5,772 nucleotides of DNA from Pseudomonadota bacterium (GTDB lineage: Bacteria; Pseudomonadota; Gammaproteobacteria; Xanthomonadales; Rhodanobacteraceae). Location: the NCBI GenBank assembly GCA_025351555.1, contig JANXVS010000170.1, positions 1 to 5,772 of the forward strand, in the 5' to 3' direction. A program made the translations under genes and the position numbers. The notes under the pieces were generated by a model. That model made no database searches and was not told the origin of the DNA. It worked only from the letters and a program-made list of their open reading frames with translations. Each line of letters opens with the position of its first letter. Within the stretch, counting starts at the first letter, position 1. This document shows, piece after piece, positions 1-5,772 of the stretch.

Positions 1-349
1 TGCCAACCACACTGCGCGCCGCGTACAGCGACCAGACTTTCTCGGCAGCGCGTTGGCCTTCGATCAGCTGGCGCACCTGCGGCGTAGCGGCCAGCACGGT
101 CTCCGCAACCGGCACGCCACATTGTTGCAACGTGTGCAAAATACACGCGGCGAAGGTTTCCGCGTCGGTACGCAGCGCTTGCAGTACATCCAGCGTCTGG
201 ATCAGCTCCGGCTCGACCCTGGCAAACGCGACGTTGGCGTGCGTCGACGCGCGCAGGTTTTCCGTGAGCCACGCCAGCAAGTCGCCGGCATCAAGATATC
301 GGCGCGTCCACGCGTCCAGGGTATTGCTAGGGATCGTACTCGCTTTCAT
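1..349 (-). CDS. relA: RelA-type (p)ppGpp synthetase, N-terminal fragment
   Basis: This is the first 116 codons of a gene that leaves the window at base 1. RelA is the ribosome-associated enzyme that makes the alarmone (p)ppGpp from ATP and GTP/GDP when uncharged tRNA accumulates. The fragment matches the start of the HD-type domain: 'FARVEPELIQTLDVLQAL' (residues 42-59) aligns by eye with E. coli 'LLWRGVEMVEILSTLSMD', and 'PQVRQLIEGQRAAEKVWSLY' (about 91-110) with 'KSVVNLIHGVRDMAAI'. In RelA, unlike SpoT, this domain is normally a degenerate hydrolase; the catalytic synthetase, TGS and ACT regions lie outside the window, so activity cannot be judged. The start is the ATG at 349-347, the first in-frame ATG. 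The frame stays open upstream without an ATG, and a GTG at 403-401 would add 18 residues. Neither start has a convincing ribosome binding site. SpoT is the alternative, but the divergent N-terminus and the 'EGQRAAEKVW' wording favour RelA. Confidence 0.8.
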   Translation of the reverse strand, partial: MKASTIPSNTLDAWTRRYLDAGDLLAWLTENLRASTHANVAFARVEPELIQTLDVLQALRTDAETFAACILHTLQQCGVPVAETVLAATPQVRQLIEGQRAAEKVWSLYAARSVVG

Positions 350-385
350 TCGAGCTACTTTGGCATGCAGCCCGTTGCGGAACAA

Positions 386-402
386 TGCGGCCGATCGGCG
401 CA
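386..402. repeat. GC-rich palindrome upstream of relA
   Basis: GCCGATCGGC at 390-399 is a perfect 10-base palindrome. It is extended by TGC (386-388) and GCA (400-402) if G389 is bulged out. It sits about 40 bases before the relA ATG in the 110-base gap after the large exported-protein gene. It could be a protein-binding site or a small hairpin. It is not followed by a T-run in either direction, so it is not a standard intrinsic terminator. No promoter hexamers are convincing in this gap. Confidence 0.3.
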
Positions 403-459
403 CCGGAAAGTTCTTTGACTCGTGTTTTCCCCTACCCCCTGCCCCTTGTCGCGTTCCAC

Positions 460-2520
460 TTAATTGACGGTTATTGCGCTCGATGTCCCGGTGATTGATA
501 ACGTCACCGTGTCCGTCGCCGTAATTGTTCGCGTTCCTGGGGAAATGAGCGTCGCGCTGAATGTCCCTACACCAAAGGTCAGAATCGAGTTAGCAGGAAG
601 CATGGCTGCGACGTCCGTACTCGTGAAATGCGCAGTGCCGGCATATCCCGTGGCGAGGTTGTTGAATTGATCGTAGGCTGCCACCGAGATGTTGAACGCT
701 ACGCCAGTAGTCGCGCTCGGCGGGGAATTCACCGTAAAATGCGTTGCCGGCCCGGCGTTGACCGTGGTTCCCCCGCTCGTGCCGTTGATCGAGGATGTCA
801 CAGAGTCTCTGGCGGTAATCGTCTGAGACCCTGCTGTCTTGAACGTCGCACTGAACGTACCGGTGCCGCCGGTCAGCGTGGCGTTCGCTGGCAGCACTGC
901 AAGATTGTCAGTGTTGGAGAAGAAATGTACGGTGCCGCTGTAAGTGCTGACGACGTTGTTCGCCCCATCCAGCGCGGTCACGGCGAGGTTGTTGAAGGCG
1001 CCCCCAGCGGTCGTGCTGGCCGGGGCCGTAACGCTGAAGTGCGTCACCGTTGCCGGCAGCATCGTGATCGTGAACGACTGCGTGGTGGATAGCGGCAGCG
1101 ATGGGAGGTAGTGGGAAGTAAAAGTTGCCGTGCACGTTGCCGTCCCGGGGACATAGAGCAAACCGCTAGGCTTGAATCCGAAAGCCAGCGCCTTGCCACC
1201 TGGTGCACTGGGCGAAGTGGTGACATTGCTGGTGCTGATCGGGCTCGCGAGAATTCCGTTGGGATCATCACACGATGCACTATCCACCGTCAGCGCCGCG
1301 ACGTTACCTGGCAGCGTCGTGCCACTGGATGGATCGACAAAATACACCAGCGGATCGGCATTCACCGTGCCGCTGCCCGAGATCGTATTGGCGAAATTCA
1401 GTGCAGCAGGAACGGCGTGTCCATCCTGATCGGCGATCATGCAGGAGGGCGACGACTTGTCGTTATTGCAGACGATGCTGCCGATGTTCAGCATCGGCAA
1501 GTTGTTGGCGCTGGCCACGGCGACCTTGTCGTCGAAGCGCTGCGGATACGTGCCGTATGGTGGAAACACCGACGCAAGTGCTGGGTAGAACCCACTGGTC
1601 AGCGTCGACCAACTGCTCGTTGCCACGCTCGAACCGGCCATCACTACCTGCAGGTACACCGAATTGCTGGCTGCCTGGATATCGCGCGCGGCCACCGTAT
1701 ACGGCAGGGAGCTGGTCACGACACCGTATTGACCAGAGAGGCTGCCGCACGTCCCAAGGGCACCAGGCTGCGCGGAAGTCAGCACACACCAGTTAGGCGC
1801 CCCGCCGCCGCCGTTGTTTGCCGGATCGAAATAGGCGGTGTCGTAACCGAAATCCAGATGCCAACCAGCCACTGGATTATGGATTTGCACCACATAGGCC
1901 ATATCGTTGGGCTGCGGGGCGATGCTGGTCTGGCCCGAAGGCCGCTGCAGTCCCGCGGACGGCGAAAACACGGTCTGTACCGATACCCACGGATCCGGAT
2001 GCCCTTCAAACGAACCGGCGAAGATGCCGCTGGGCCCGGCCGCATAGGCAAGCGGTCCACCGCTGATCGGGTTGATCTGGTAGCAAACAACCTGCGGCGT
2101 TGCCGCGCCCAAATTGCTATAGCTGGCGGCGACACCGGGCGGAGTATCGCCGTCGAAAATTATCGCACCCACGTCGACGATGCTGGCGCCGCCCGCGTTG
2201 AATTCAAGCAAGCCGCCGGCGTTGTTGCTGAACGTCGGCGCCAGACGCAAACTGGATTTGGCGCCGAGTGTCCCATCGGAAGCCACTTCGTCGCAAACCG
2301 CCGGGGAACTCATTGCCATGGTCGCTACGAAGGAGCCATCCGCACCCGGTGCATAGGAAAACGTATTGGCCACGGCGTTCAGGCCGATATCGGTAGGATG
2401 GGTGCCGGTAGACCCATACAGATCCAGAGTGAATGCCAATGGAGGATTGGTCGCGCTGGCCAGCGAAGCGTATCCGCACGCCGCGATGGACGCGCACAAG
2501 ATGAACGAAGGATGCCGCAT
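460..2520 (-). CDS. Exported protein with two C-terminal Ig-like repeats, function unknown
   Basis: A complete 686-residue gene with the ATG at 2520 and TAA at 462-460. GGAG lies 6 bases before the ATG and fixes the start. Residues 1-23 form a signal peptide (short R2-H3 n-region, hydrophobic core, likely cleavage after ASA23). Residues 12-15 (IAAC) also resemble a short lipobox, so a lipoprotein is possible. Residues 24 to about 360 are rich in Gly, Ser, Thr, Ala and Asn, with a Gly4 run and scattered cysteines; I recognise no family there. Residues about 380-488 look like another beta-sandwich segment ending 'SFTITM'. Residues 490-588 and 589-686 are two tandem Ig-like repeats with the wording 'YxGTxHFxS', 'LPAN', 'GTFSAT' and 'TITAxDxVT', common in bacterial surface and secreted proteins. 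There are no predicted membrane segments after the signal, no sorting motif and no catalytic signature. An adhesive or structural extracellular role is inference. It is divergent from the small exported-protein gene at 2740 and co-directional with relA, 110 bases upstream of it. Confidence 0.85.
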   Translation of the reverse strand: MRHPSFILCASIAACGYASLASATNPPLAFTLDLYGSTGTHPTDIGLNAVANTFSYAPGADGSFVATMAMSSPAVCDEVASDGTLGAKSSLRLAPTFSNNAGGLLEFNAGGASIVDVGAIIFDGDTPPGVAASYSNLGAATPQVVCYQINPISGGPLAYAAGPSGIFAGSFEGHPDPWVSVQTVFSPSAGLQRPSGQTSIAPQPNDMAYVVQIHNPVAGWHLDFGYDTAYFDPANNGGGGAPNWCVLTSAQPGALGTCGSLSGQYGVVTSSLPYTVAARDIQAASNSVYLQVVMAGSSVATSSWSTLTSGFYPALASVFPPYGTYPQRFDDKVAVASANNLPMLNIGSIVCNNDKSSPSCMIADQDGHAVPAALNFANTISGSGTVNADPLVYFVDPSSGTTLPGNVAALTVDSASCDDPNGILASPISTSNVTTSPSAPGGKALAFGFKPSGLLYVPGTATCTATFTSHYLPSLPLSTTQSFTITMLPATVTHFSVTAPASTTAGGAFNNLAVTALDGANNVVSTYSGTVHFFSNTDNLAVLPANATLTGGTGTFSATFKTAGSQTITARDSVTSSINGTSGGTTVNAGPATHFTVNSPPSATTGVAFNISVAAYDQFNNLATGYAGTAHFTSTDVAAMLPANSILTFGVGTFSATLISPGTRTITATDTVTLSITGTSSAITVN
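463..756 (-). repeat. Ig-like repeat 2 (C-terminal copy)
   Basis: This encodes residues 589-686 of the large exported protein, from 'AGPATHFTVN' to 'TSSAITVN', and ends directly at the stop codon. Aligned by hand with repeat 1, it shares 54 of about 96 positions, including THF, 'NN', 'Y-GT-HF-S', LPAN, GTFSAT, TITA and D-VT. The copies have diverged at the DNA level, so this is an old duplication. Confidence 0.8.
757..1053 (-). repeat. Ig-like repeat 1
   Basis: This encodes residues 490-588 of the large exported protein, from 'ATVTHFSVTAP' to 'TSGGTTVN'. It joins repeat 2 with no linker. It has the alternating hydrophobic pattern and conserved Gly, Asn and Thr turns expected of a beta-sandwich. 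It is preceded by a segment ending 'SFTITM', which may be a more distant Ig-like domain. Confidence 0.8.
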
Positions 2521-2526
2521 TTTATA

Positions 2527-2530
2527 CTCC
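2527..2530 (-). promoter_or_regulatory. Ribosome binding site of the large exported-protein gene
   Basis: On the minus strand the sequence reads GGAG, then TATAAA, then the ATG at 2520. The GGAG core with a 6-base spacer supports that ATG as the true start, in agreement with the signal peptide that follows. Confidence 0.7.
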
Positions 2531-2545
2531 AGAGCCTTACCCTCG

Positions 2546-2572
2546 GGCTGTGTCCGCCCCTCGCGGACAGCC
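2546..2572 (-). other. Hairpin in the leader of the large exported-protein gene
   Basis: TGTCCGC (2551-2557) and GCGGACA (2563-2569) form a perfect 7-bp stem around the 5-base loop 2558-2562. GGC (2546-2548) pairs with GCC (2570-2572) across a two-base bulge (2549-2550). The structure ends 25 bases upstream of the ATG at 2520, just before the ribosome binding site, so it would lie in the 5' untranslated RNA if transcription starts further upstream. There is no T-run, which argues against an intrinsic terminator. A role in RNA stability, translation control or protein binding is inference. Confidence 0.45.
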
Positions 2573-2588
2573 GGCTACGTTACGAAAG

Positions 2589-2621
2589 GGAATCGATGGG
2601 TTATGATAAGCCATTGATTCC
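2589..2621. promoter_or_regulatory. Inverted repeat in the divergent intergenic region, operator-like
   Basis: GGAATCGATGG (2589-2599) and CCATTGATTCC (2611-2621) are inverted copies matching at 10 of 11 positions, separated by 11 bases. The arm centres are 22 bp apart, about two helical turns, as expected for a dimeric regulator. The spacer contains TATGAT (2602-2607, plus) and TATCAT (2608-2603, minus), each a 5-of-6 match to a -10 box, but neither has a good -35 partner. The dyad lies 68 bases from the start of the minus-strand gene and 118 from that of the plus-strand gene, so one factor could control both. It could instead form an RNA hairpin; on the plus-strand RNA the one mismatch becomes a G-U pair. 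Confidence 0.45.
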
Positions 2622-2739
2622 AAGAAGTTGTTAACGACAGGTTAGCCCGACATCACCCTCAGACTCGCTTCCTGGCGATCAAACCCGCCGCGCTTTCGTC
2701 ACTCGCTCCAAAGTCATCTCAGACAGGGCAATAGTATAT

Positions 2740-3219
2740 ATGTACAAGTGTATAGCTGTCACGTTTTCACTGGCCGTTTTCGGACTGCTGACGGGCCCGG
2801 CCTGGGCCGCCGGCTTCTCCTCGCTCGAGGAGCGCATGTCGCAAAGCGAATTTCATGCCGCCGGTCTGGACAAGCTCAGTCCGGACGAACTCAAGACTTT
2901 GGACGAGTGGCTGCGTACGCACAATGCCGTGGTCACTACCGTCATTACTACCACGCCATCGGGCGAACCGCTGTTTTATCCCAGGGATTCGGACCGCGAA
3001 CTCGTGGAAAGCCGCATCGACGGCAAGTTCAGCGGCTGGCGTGGACATAGCGTGTTCACGCTGGAAAACGGCCAGGAGTGGACGCAACAAGAATCCGGCG
3101 CCATGGACTGCGGCTCGGCCGACCATCCCAAGGTCAAGATCAAGCCGATGCTGCTCGGCAGTTGGCTGATGTATGTTTCGTCCTGTAGCAACAGCGTTCG
3201 GGTGACGCGGACGAAGTGA
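2740..3219 (+). CDS. Small exported protein, function unknown
   Basis: A complete 159-residue protein ending in TGA at 3217-3219. Residues 1-23 form a signal peptide (K3, a hydrophobic core about 5-18, and cleavage after AWA23), giving a mature periplasmic or secreted protein of about 136 residues. A predicted amphipathic helix 'LSPDELKTLDEWL' spans 46-58. It is followed by a Thr/Val-rich strand (64-72), then 'FSGWRGHSVFTLENGQEWTQ' (97-116), and a basic C-terminal section that is probably beta-rich. C124 and C149 could form a disulfide after export. The 'LS--EL--L--WL ... F-GW-G---F-L-NGQ-W' layout resembles small secreted proteins of unknown function I recall from xanthomonads; no enzyme motif is visible. 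The ATG at 2740 gives the full signal peptide and is the best start. The ribosome binding site is weak (AGGG at 2725-2728, 11 bases away). The gene is divergent from the large exported-protein gene and convergent with hrpA. Confidence 0.8.
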   Translation: MYKCIAVTFSLAVFGLLTGPAWAAGFSSLEERMSQSEFHAAGLDKLSPDELKTLDEWLRTHNAVVTTVITTTPSGEPLFYPRDSDRELVESRIDGKFSGWRGHSVFTLENGQEWTQQESGAMDCGSADHPKVKIKPMLLGSWLMYVSSCSNSVRVTRTK

Positions 3220-3236
3220 GTTCAGCATGAACTGCA

Positions 3237-3255
3237 GGCCATGCCATGGATGGCC
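3237..3255. other. Small hairpin between convergent genes
   Basis: GGCCAT (3237-3242) and ATGGCC (3250-3255) form a perfect 6-bp stem with a 7-base loop. It lies 17 bases after the stop of the small exported-protein gene and 24 bases beyond the hrpA stop. No U-run follows on either strand, so an intrinsic terminator call would be weak. It could still act as a 3' end stabiliser for either transcript. Confidence 0.3.
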
Positions 3256-3279
3256 GATGAAACGGGATCCAGCCAATAC

Positions 3280-5772
3280 TCAGCGCATCGCCTGCAATAC
3301 CTCGACCAACTTGCTCAACCGCTTCGGCGACACCGACTCCGCGGTTTTCAGTTCCTGCGCAAACAGCGACACCCGGAGTTCCTCGATTAACCAGCGCAGT
3401 TCAGCCAACTCGGCATCCTCACCGCCGCGTTCGGCTTTGAGCTTGAGGTATGCGCGCCAGTAGCCGCGCACGGTGAGCATCCGCGCCTGGTCGCGCGTGG
3501 CATCCTGGCGCAGACGCTCGGCGCGCAGGCGCATCGCCTTCAGGTAACGTGGAAAATGCGACAAACGCGCTTTTTCCACTTCGCGCACAAATCCCGGATA
3601 TATCAACGCAGCAAGCTGCTCGCGCAAGTCGTCGTAGTTGGCGTGCGCATAGCCCATCAGTGGCGGATCGAGCCAGGGCGTCAGTTCCGCATACGCGCTC
3701 AACGTCTCCTCGACCAGGGTCAGCCATTCCATCGCAGCCGGAAATAGTGCGCGGCCGAGTTCGGCTTGGCTCTGCGCAAAATCATCGGCCCGACGCACGT
3801 GGAGATAGCGTACGACCAATAACTGCATCAGCGCCGCCTCGACCACGTCCTCGCGCAAGGCATCCACGCTGGCGATGCCGGCGTATTTCAGCGCCAACCC
3901 GCGCTGGATCGGCAACTGCCGGCGCGCCTGCTTGATGGCTTCGCGCAGCGCGCGCCGCAACAGGCGCTCGACACCGCCGCGATGCGCCGCGCGCGCTTCG
4001 TCGGTGCGCTCGAACACGCGCAAGGCCACGCTCTCACCCAGATCGACCAGGGCCGGATAGGCGGTGAGGCCGCCTTCGCCGGTGACTGCCTGGGGGATTT
4101 CGTCGAAATCGAAGTCGTTCACGTCTTCGCGCGTCAATTGCGTATCGGCACGGCGCGAAAATGCCGCACGCGCGCTGTCGCCCCATTGGCTGCGAATCGC
4201 GTCGATGTCGCGCCCCTCAGCCAGCGTCTTGCCCCGATCTTGATCAACTCGATCATCATGGATACGGAAACGCATCTTCAGATGCAGCGGAACAGAAATT
4301 CCCACGAACTCGCGTGCCGAGATCTCAACGCCGGTAATGCGCCGCAGATACGCCGCCAGCACCTCGGCCAAGGGTTGCTCGCGCGGTGCCTCGGCTTGGG
4401 CAAAGGCACGCGCGAAGTCCGGCGCCGGCACGAAATTGCGGCGCAAGGATTTAGGCAGGCCGCGGATCAATTCGGCGACTTTTTCTGCGACGAGGCCCGG
4501 CACCAGCCAGTCGCAGCGTGCGGCGGAAACGGCGTTGACGAAGGCCAGCGGCACCTGCAGGGTGACGCCGTCGGCGGGATCGCCCGGCACGAAGCGATAG
4601 TCCAGCTTGAGCGGGTGACCGGAAAATTCCAGCGTAGTGGGAAAATCGCTGGCACGAATGCCGGGCTCGTTCGCCAGAATGAAATCCAGCGACCAGCGCA
4701 ATGCGGCCTGCTCCACCGACGATGCCTTGCGGTACCACGCGTCGAATGTGGCGGCGGTGTGAATGTCTGCCGGCAACTTGCCGGTGAAAAATTCCATCAG
4801 TTCATCTTCGCTCTTGACCAGGCCACTGCGCCGCCGCTTGGCCTCGATCTCATGCGCCTCTCCCAGCACGCGTGCGTTGGCGCGTGCGCAATCGGCGCGG
4901 CCATCGATCTCGCCACGCACCAGTGCCTCGCGCACGAACACGGCATGCGCCAGCGCCGGATCTTGCACGCCGAACTGCACGCTGCGCTTTTCCACCAGCA
5001 CCAGACCAAACAACGAGACCTGCTCGAACGCCAGTACCGCGCCACGCCGACGCGACCAGTGTGGGTCGCGCCAGCTGCGCTTGACCAGATGCGCAGCCTG
5101 CTGCTCGACCCATTCCGGCTCGATGAGCGCGCACAGCATTCCGTATACTTTTTGCAAGTCGATGATCTGTCCCGCCATCACCCACGGCGGCACGCGCTTG
5201 GCCAGCACCGATCCAGGAAAGATCTGGAATTTGCGCTCGCGCGTGCCGCGATACTGGCTACGCTCGTCCTTGTGCCCAACTTGGGTTGGCCAGCCGGAAA
5301 GCAGGCAGCGATGGATGGCGTCGTAGCTTGAGCCCTCCGCGAGCGAGGAAAGAGACCAGCCCAGCTCCTGCGTGATCAACAGCAACTGCCGGTGCAATTC
5401 GCGCCACTCGCGCATGCGCAGGAAGGACAGAAAATGTTCGCGGCACCAATCGCGCAATTTCGACTGGGTAAAATCCTCGTGCGCCAAAGTATATTTGTTC
5501 CACAGATTCAGCACGCTGATGTAGTCGGACTGCTCATCGGCAAAAGCCGCATGCGCCGCATCGGCCGCCTGGCGCGCGTCGGCAGGTCGCTCACGCGGAT
5601 CCTGGGTGGACAGGAACGCCGCGAGCACAAGCAGTTCGCGCAGGCACGCAAGCCGTTGCGCTTCGACCAACATGCGCGCCAGCGCGACGTCGACCGGCAA
5701 TCGCGCCATTTGCCGGCCGATTGTGGTCAGCTTGTAAAGAGTGCGGCCATGGATGGGCGCTTCTTGATTTTC
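3280..5772 (-). CDS. hrpA: ATP-dependent RNA helicase HrpA (DEAH-box), C-terminal part
   Basis: The last 830 codons of a gene that enters from the right edge; stop TGA... is read on the minus strand at 3282-3280. HrpA is a DEAH-box RNA helicase. In E. coli it was linked to processing of fimbrial mRNA and, more recently, to rescue of stalled or collided ribosomes. The match to E. coli HrpA is clear by eye along the whole fragment: 'GRQMARLPVDVALARMLVEA' (window residues 19-38), 'STQDPRERP' (55-63), the OB-fold part with 'FPGS' (185-188) and 'DPHW' (236-239), then the long DUF3418 region containing 'LRRNFVPAPDFARAFA' and, near the end, 'LRWLIEELRVSLFAQELKT'. About 450-500 N-terminal residues with the Walker A and DEAH motifs are outside the window. 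The family is about 1300 residues long, so the visible part has normal length. The C-terminus is intact with no frameshift. An internal ATG at 5709 is not the start, because homology continues to the window edge. Confidence 0.95.
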   Translation of the reverse strand, partial: ENQEAPIHGRTLYKLTTIGRQMARLPVDVALARMLVEAQRLACLRELLVLAAFLSTQDPRERPADARQAADAAHAAFADEQSDYISVLNLWNKYTLAHEDFTQSKLRDWCREHFLSFLRMREWRELHRQLLLITQELGWSLSSLAEGSSYDAIHRCLLSGWPTQVGHKDERSQYRGTRERKFQIFPGSVLAKRVPPWVMAGQIIDLQKVYGMLCALIEPEWVEQQAAHLVKRSWRDPHWSRRRGAVLAFEQVSLFGLVLVEKRSVQFGVQDPALAHAVFVREALVRGEIDGRADCARANARVLGEAHEIEAKRRRSGLVKSEDELMEFFTGKLPADIHTAATFDAWYRKASSVEQAALRWSLDFILANEPGIRASDFPTTLEFSGHPLKLDYRFVPGDPADGVTLQVPLAFVNAVSAARCDWLVPGLVAEKVAELIRGLPKSLRRNFVPAPDFARAFAQAEAPREQPLAEVLAAYLRRITGVEISAREFVGISVPLHLKMRFRIHDDRVDQDRGKTLAEGRDIDAIRSQWGDSARAAFSRRADTQLTREDVNDFDFDEIPQAVTGEGGLTAYPALVDLGESVALRVFERTDEARAAHRGGVERLLRRALREAIKQARRQLPIQRGLALKYAGIASVDALREDVVEAALMQLLVVRYLHVRRADDFAQSQAELGRALFPAAMEWLTLVEETLSAYAELTPWLDPPLMGYAHANYDDLREQLAALIYPGFVREVEKARLSHFPRYLKAMRLRAERLRQDATRDQARMLTVRGYWRAYLKLKAERGGEDAELAELRWLIEELRVSLFAQELKTAESVSPKRLSKLVEVLQAMR

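Noticed and set aside
53..467. Two overlapping plus-strand open frames (53-418 and 132-467)
   Set aside because: Both lie opposite the RelA fragment, which has clear family similarity. Their products have no domain features.
1111..2634. A 507-codon open frame on the plus strand opposite the large exported-protein gene
   Set aside because: It is antisense to a gene with a signal peptide, ribosome binding site and recognisable repeats. Its translation is rich in Arg, His and Cys with no domain wording, typical of a shadow frame in GC-rich DNA.
2732..2737. TAGTAT as a -10 box for the small exported-protein gene
   Set aside because: It would put the transcription start inside the coding sequence, and there is no -35 match at a suitable distance.
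3237..3255. Intrinsic terminator between the convergent genes
   Set aside because: The stem is only 6 bp and no T-run follows on either strand, so I list it only as a hairpin.
2767..3276. A 169-codon minus-strand open frame opposite the small exported-protein gene
   Set aside because: The plus-strand frame has a proper signal peptide and resembles a known xanthomonad protein type. The minus-strand product is Arg- and His-rich and unstructured in appearance.
3982..5331. A 449-codon open frame on the plus strand opposite hrpA
   Set aside because: It is fully antisense to sequence matching HrpA along its length. The product shows no recognisable domain, and its length is explained by GC-rich codon bias.

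Overview
The window looks like chromosomal DNA from a GC-rich gammaproteobacterium, most likely the order Xanthomonadales (Xanthomonadaceae/Rhodanobacteraceae type). The clues are a partial RelA with the 'EGQRAAEKVWSLYA' style seen in that group and a long HrpA helicase carrying the C-terminal DUF3418 region typical of proteobacterial HrpA. The placement rests on recalled family sequences, not on a search.

Layout from left to right. Bases 1-349 (minus) hold the N-terminal 116 codons of a RelA-type (p)ppGpp synthetase, which runs off the left edge. Bases 350-459 are a short spacer with a GC-rich palindrome. Bases 460-2520 (minus) encode a 686-residue exported protein: signal peptide, a long N-terminal region I do not recognise, a probable beta-sandwich segment, and two tandem Ig-like repeats of about 98 residues that end exactly at the stop codon. 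Bases 2521-2739 are a divergent intergenic region with a hairpin in the leader of the large gene and an 11-bp inverted repeat that may be an operator. Bases 2740-3219 (plus) encode a small exported protein of 159 residues and unknown function. After a 60-base convergent gap with a small hairpin, bases 3280-5772 (minus) hold the C-terminal 830 residues of the DEAH-box RNA helicase HrpA, which runs off the right edge.

Two conserved housekeeping or stress genes (hrpA and relA, same strand) therefore flank two divergently transcribed genes for exported proteins of unknown function. I see no transposase, integrase, CRISPR array, tRNA or rRNA. The least explained parts are the N-terminal region of the large exported protein and the symmetric structures between the two exported-protein genes. 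Nothing here clearly amounts to a new multi-gene system.
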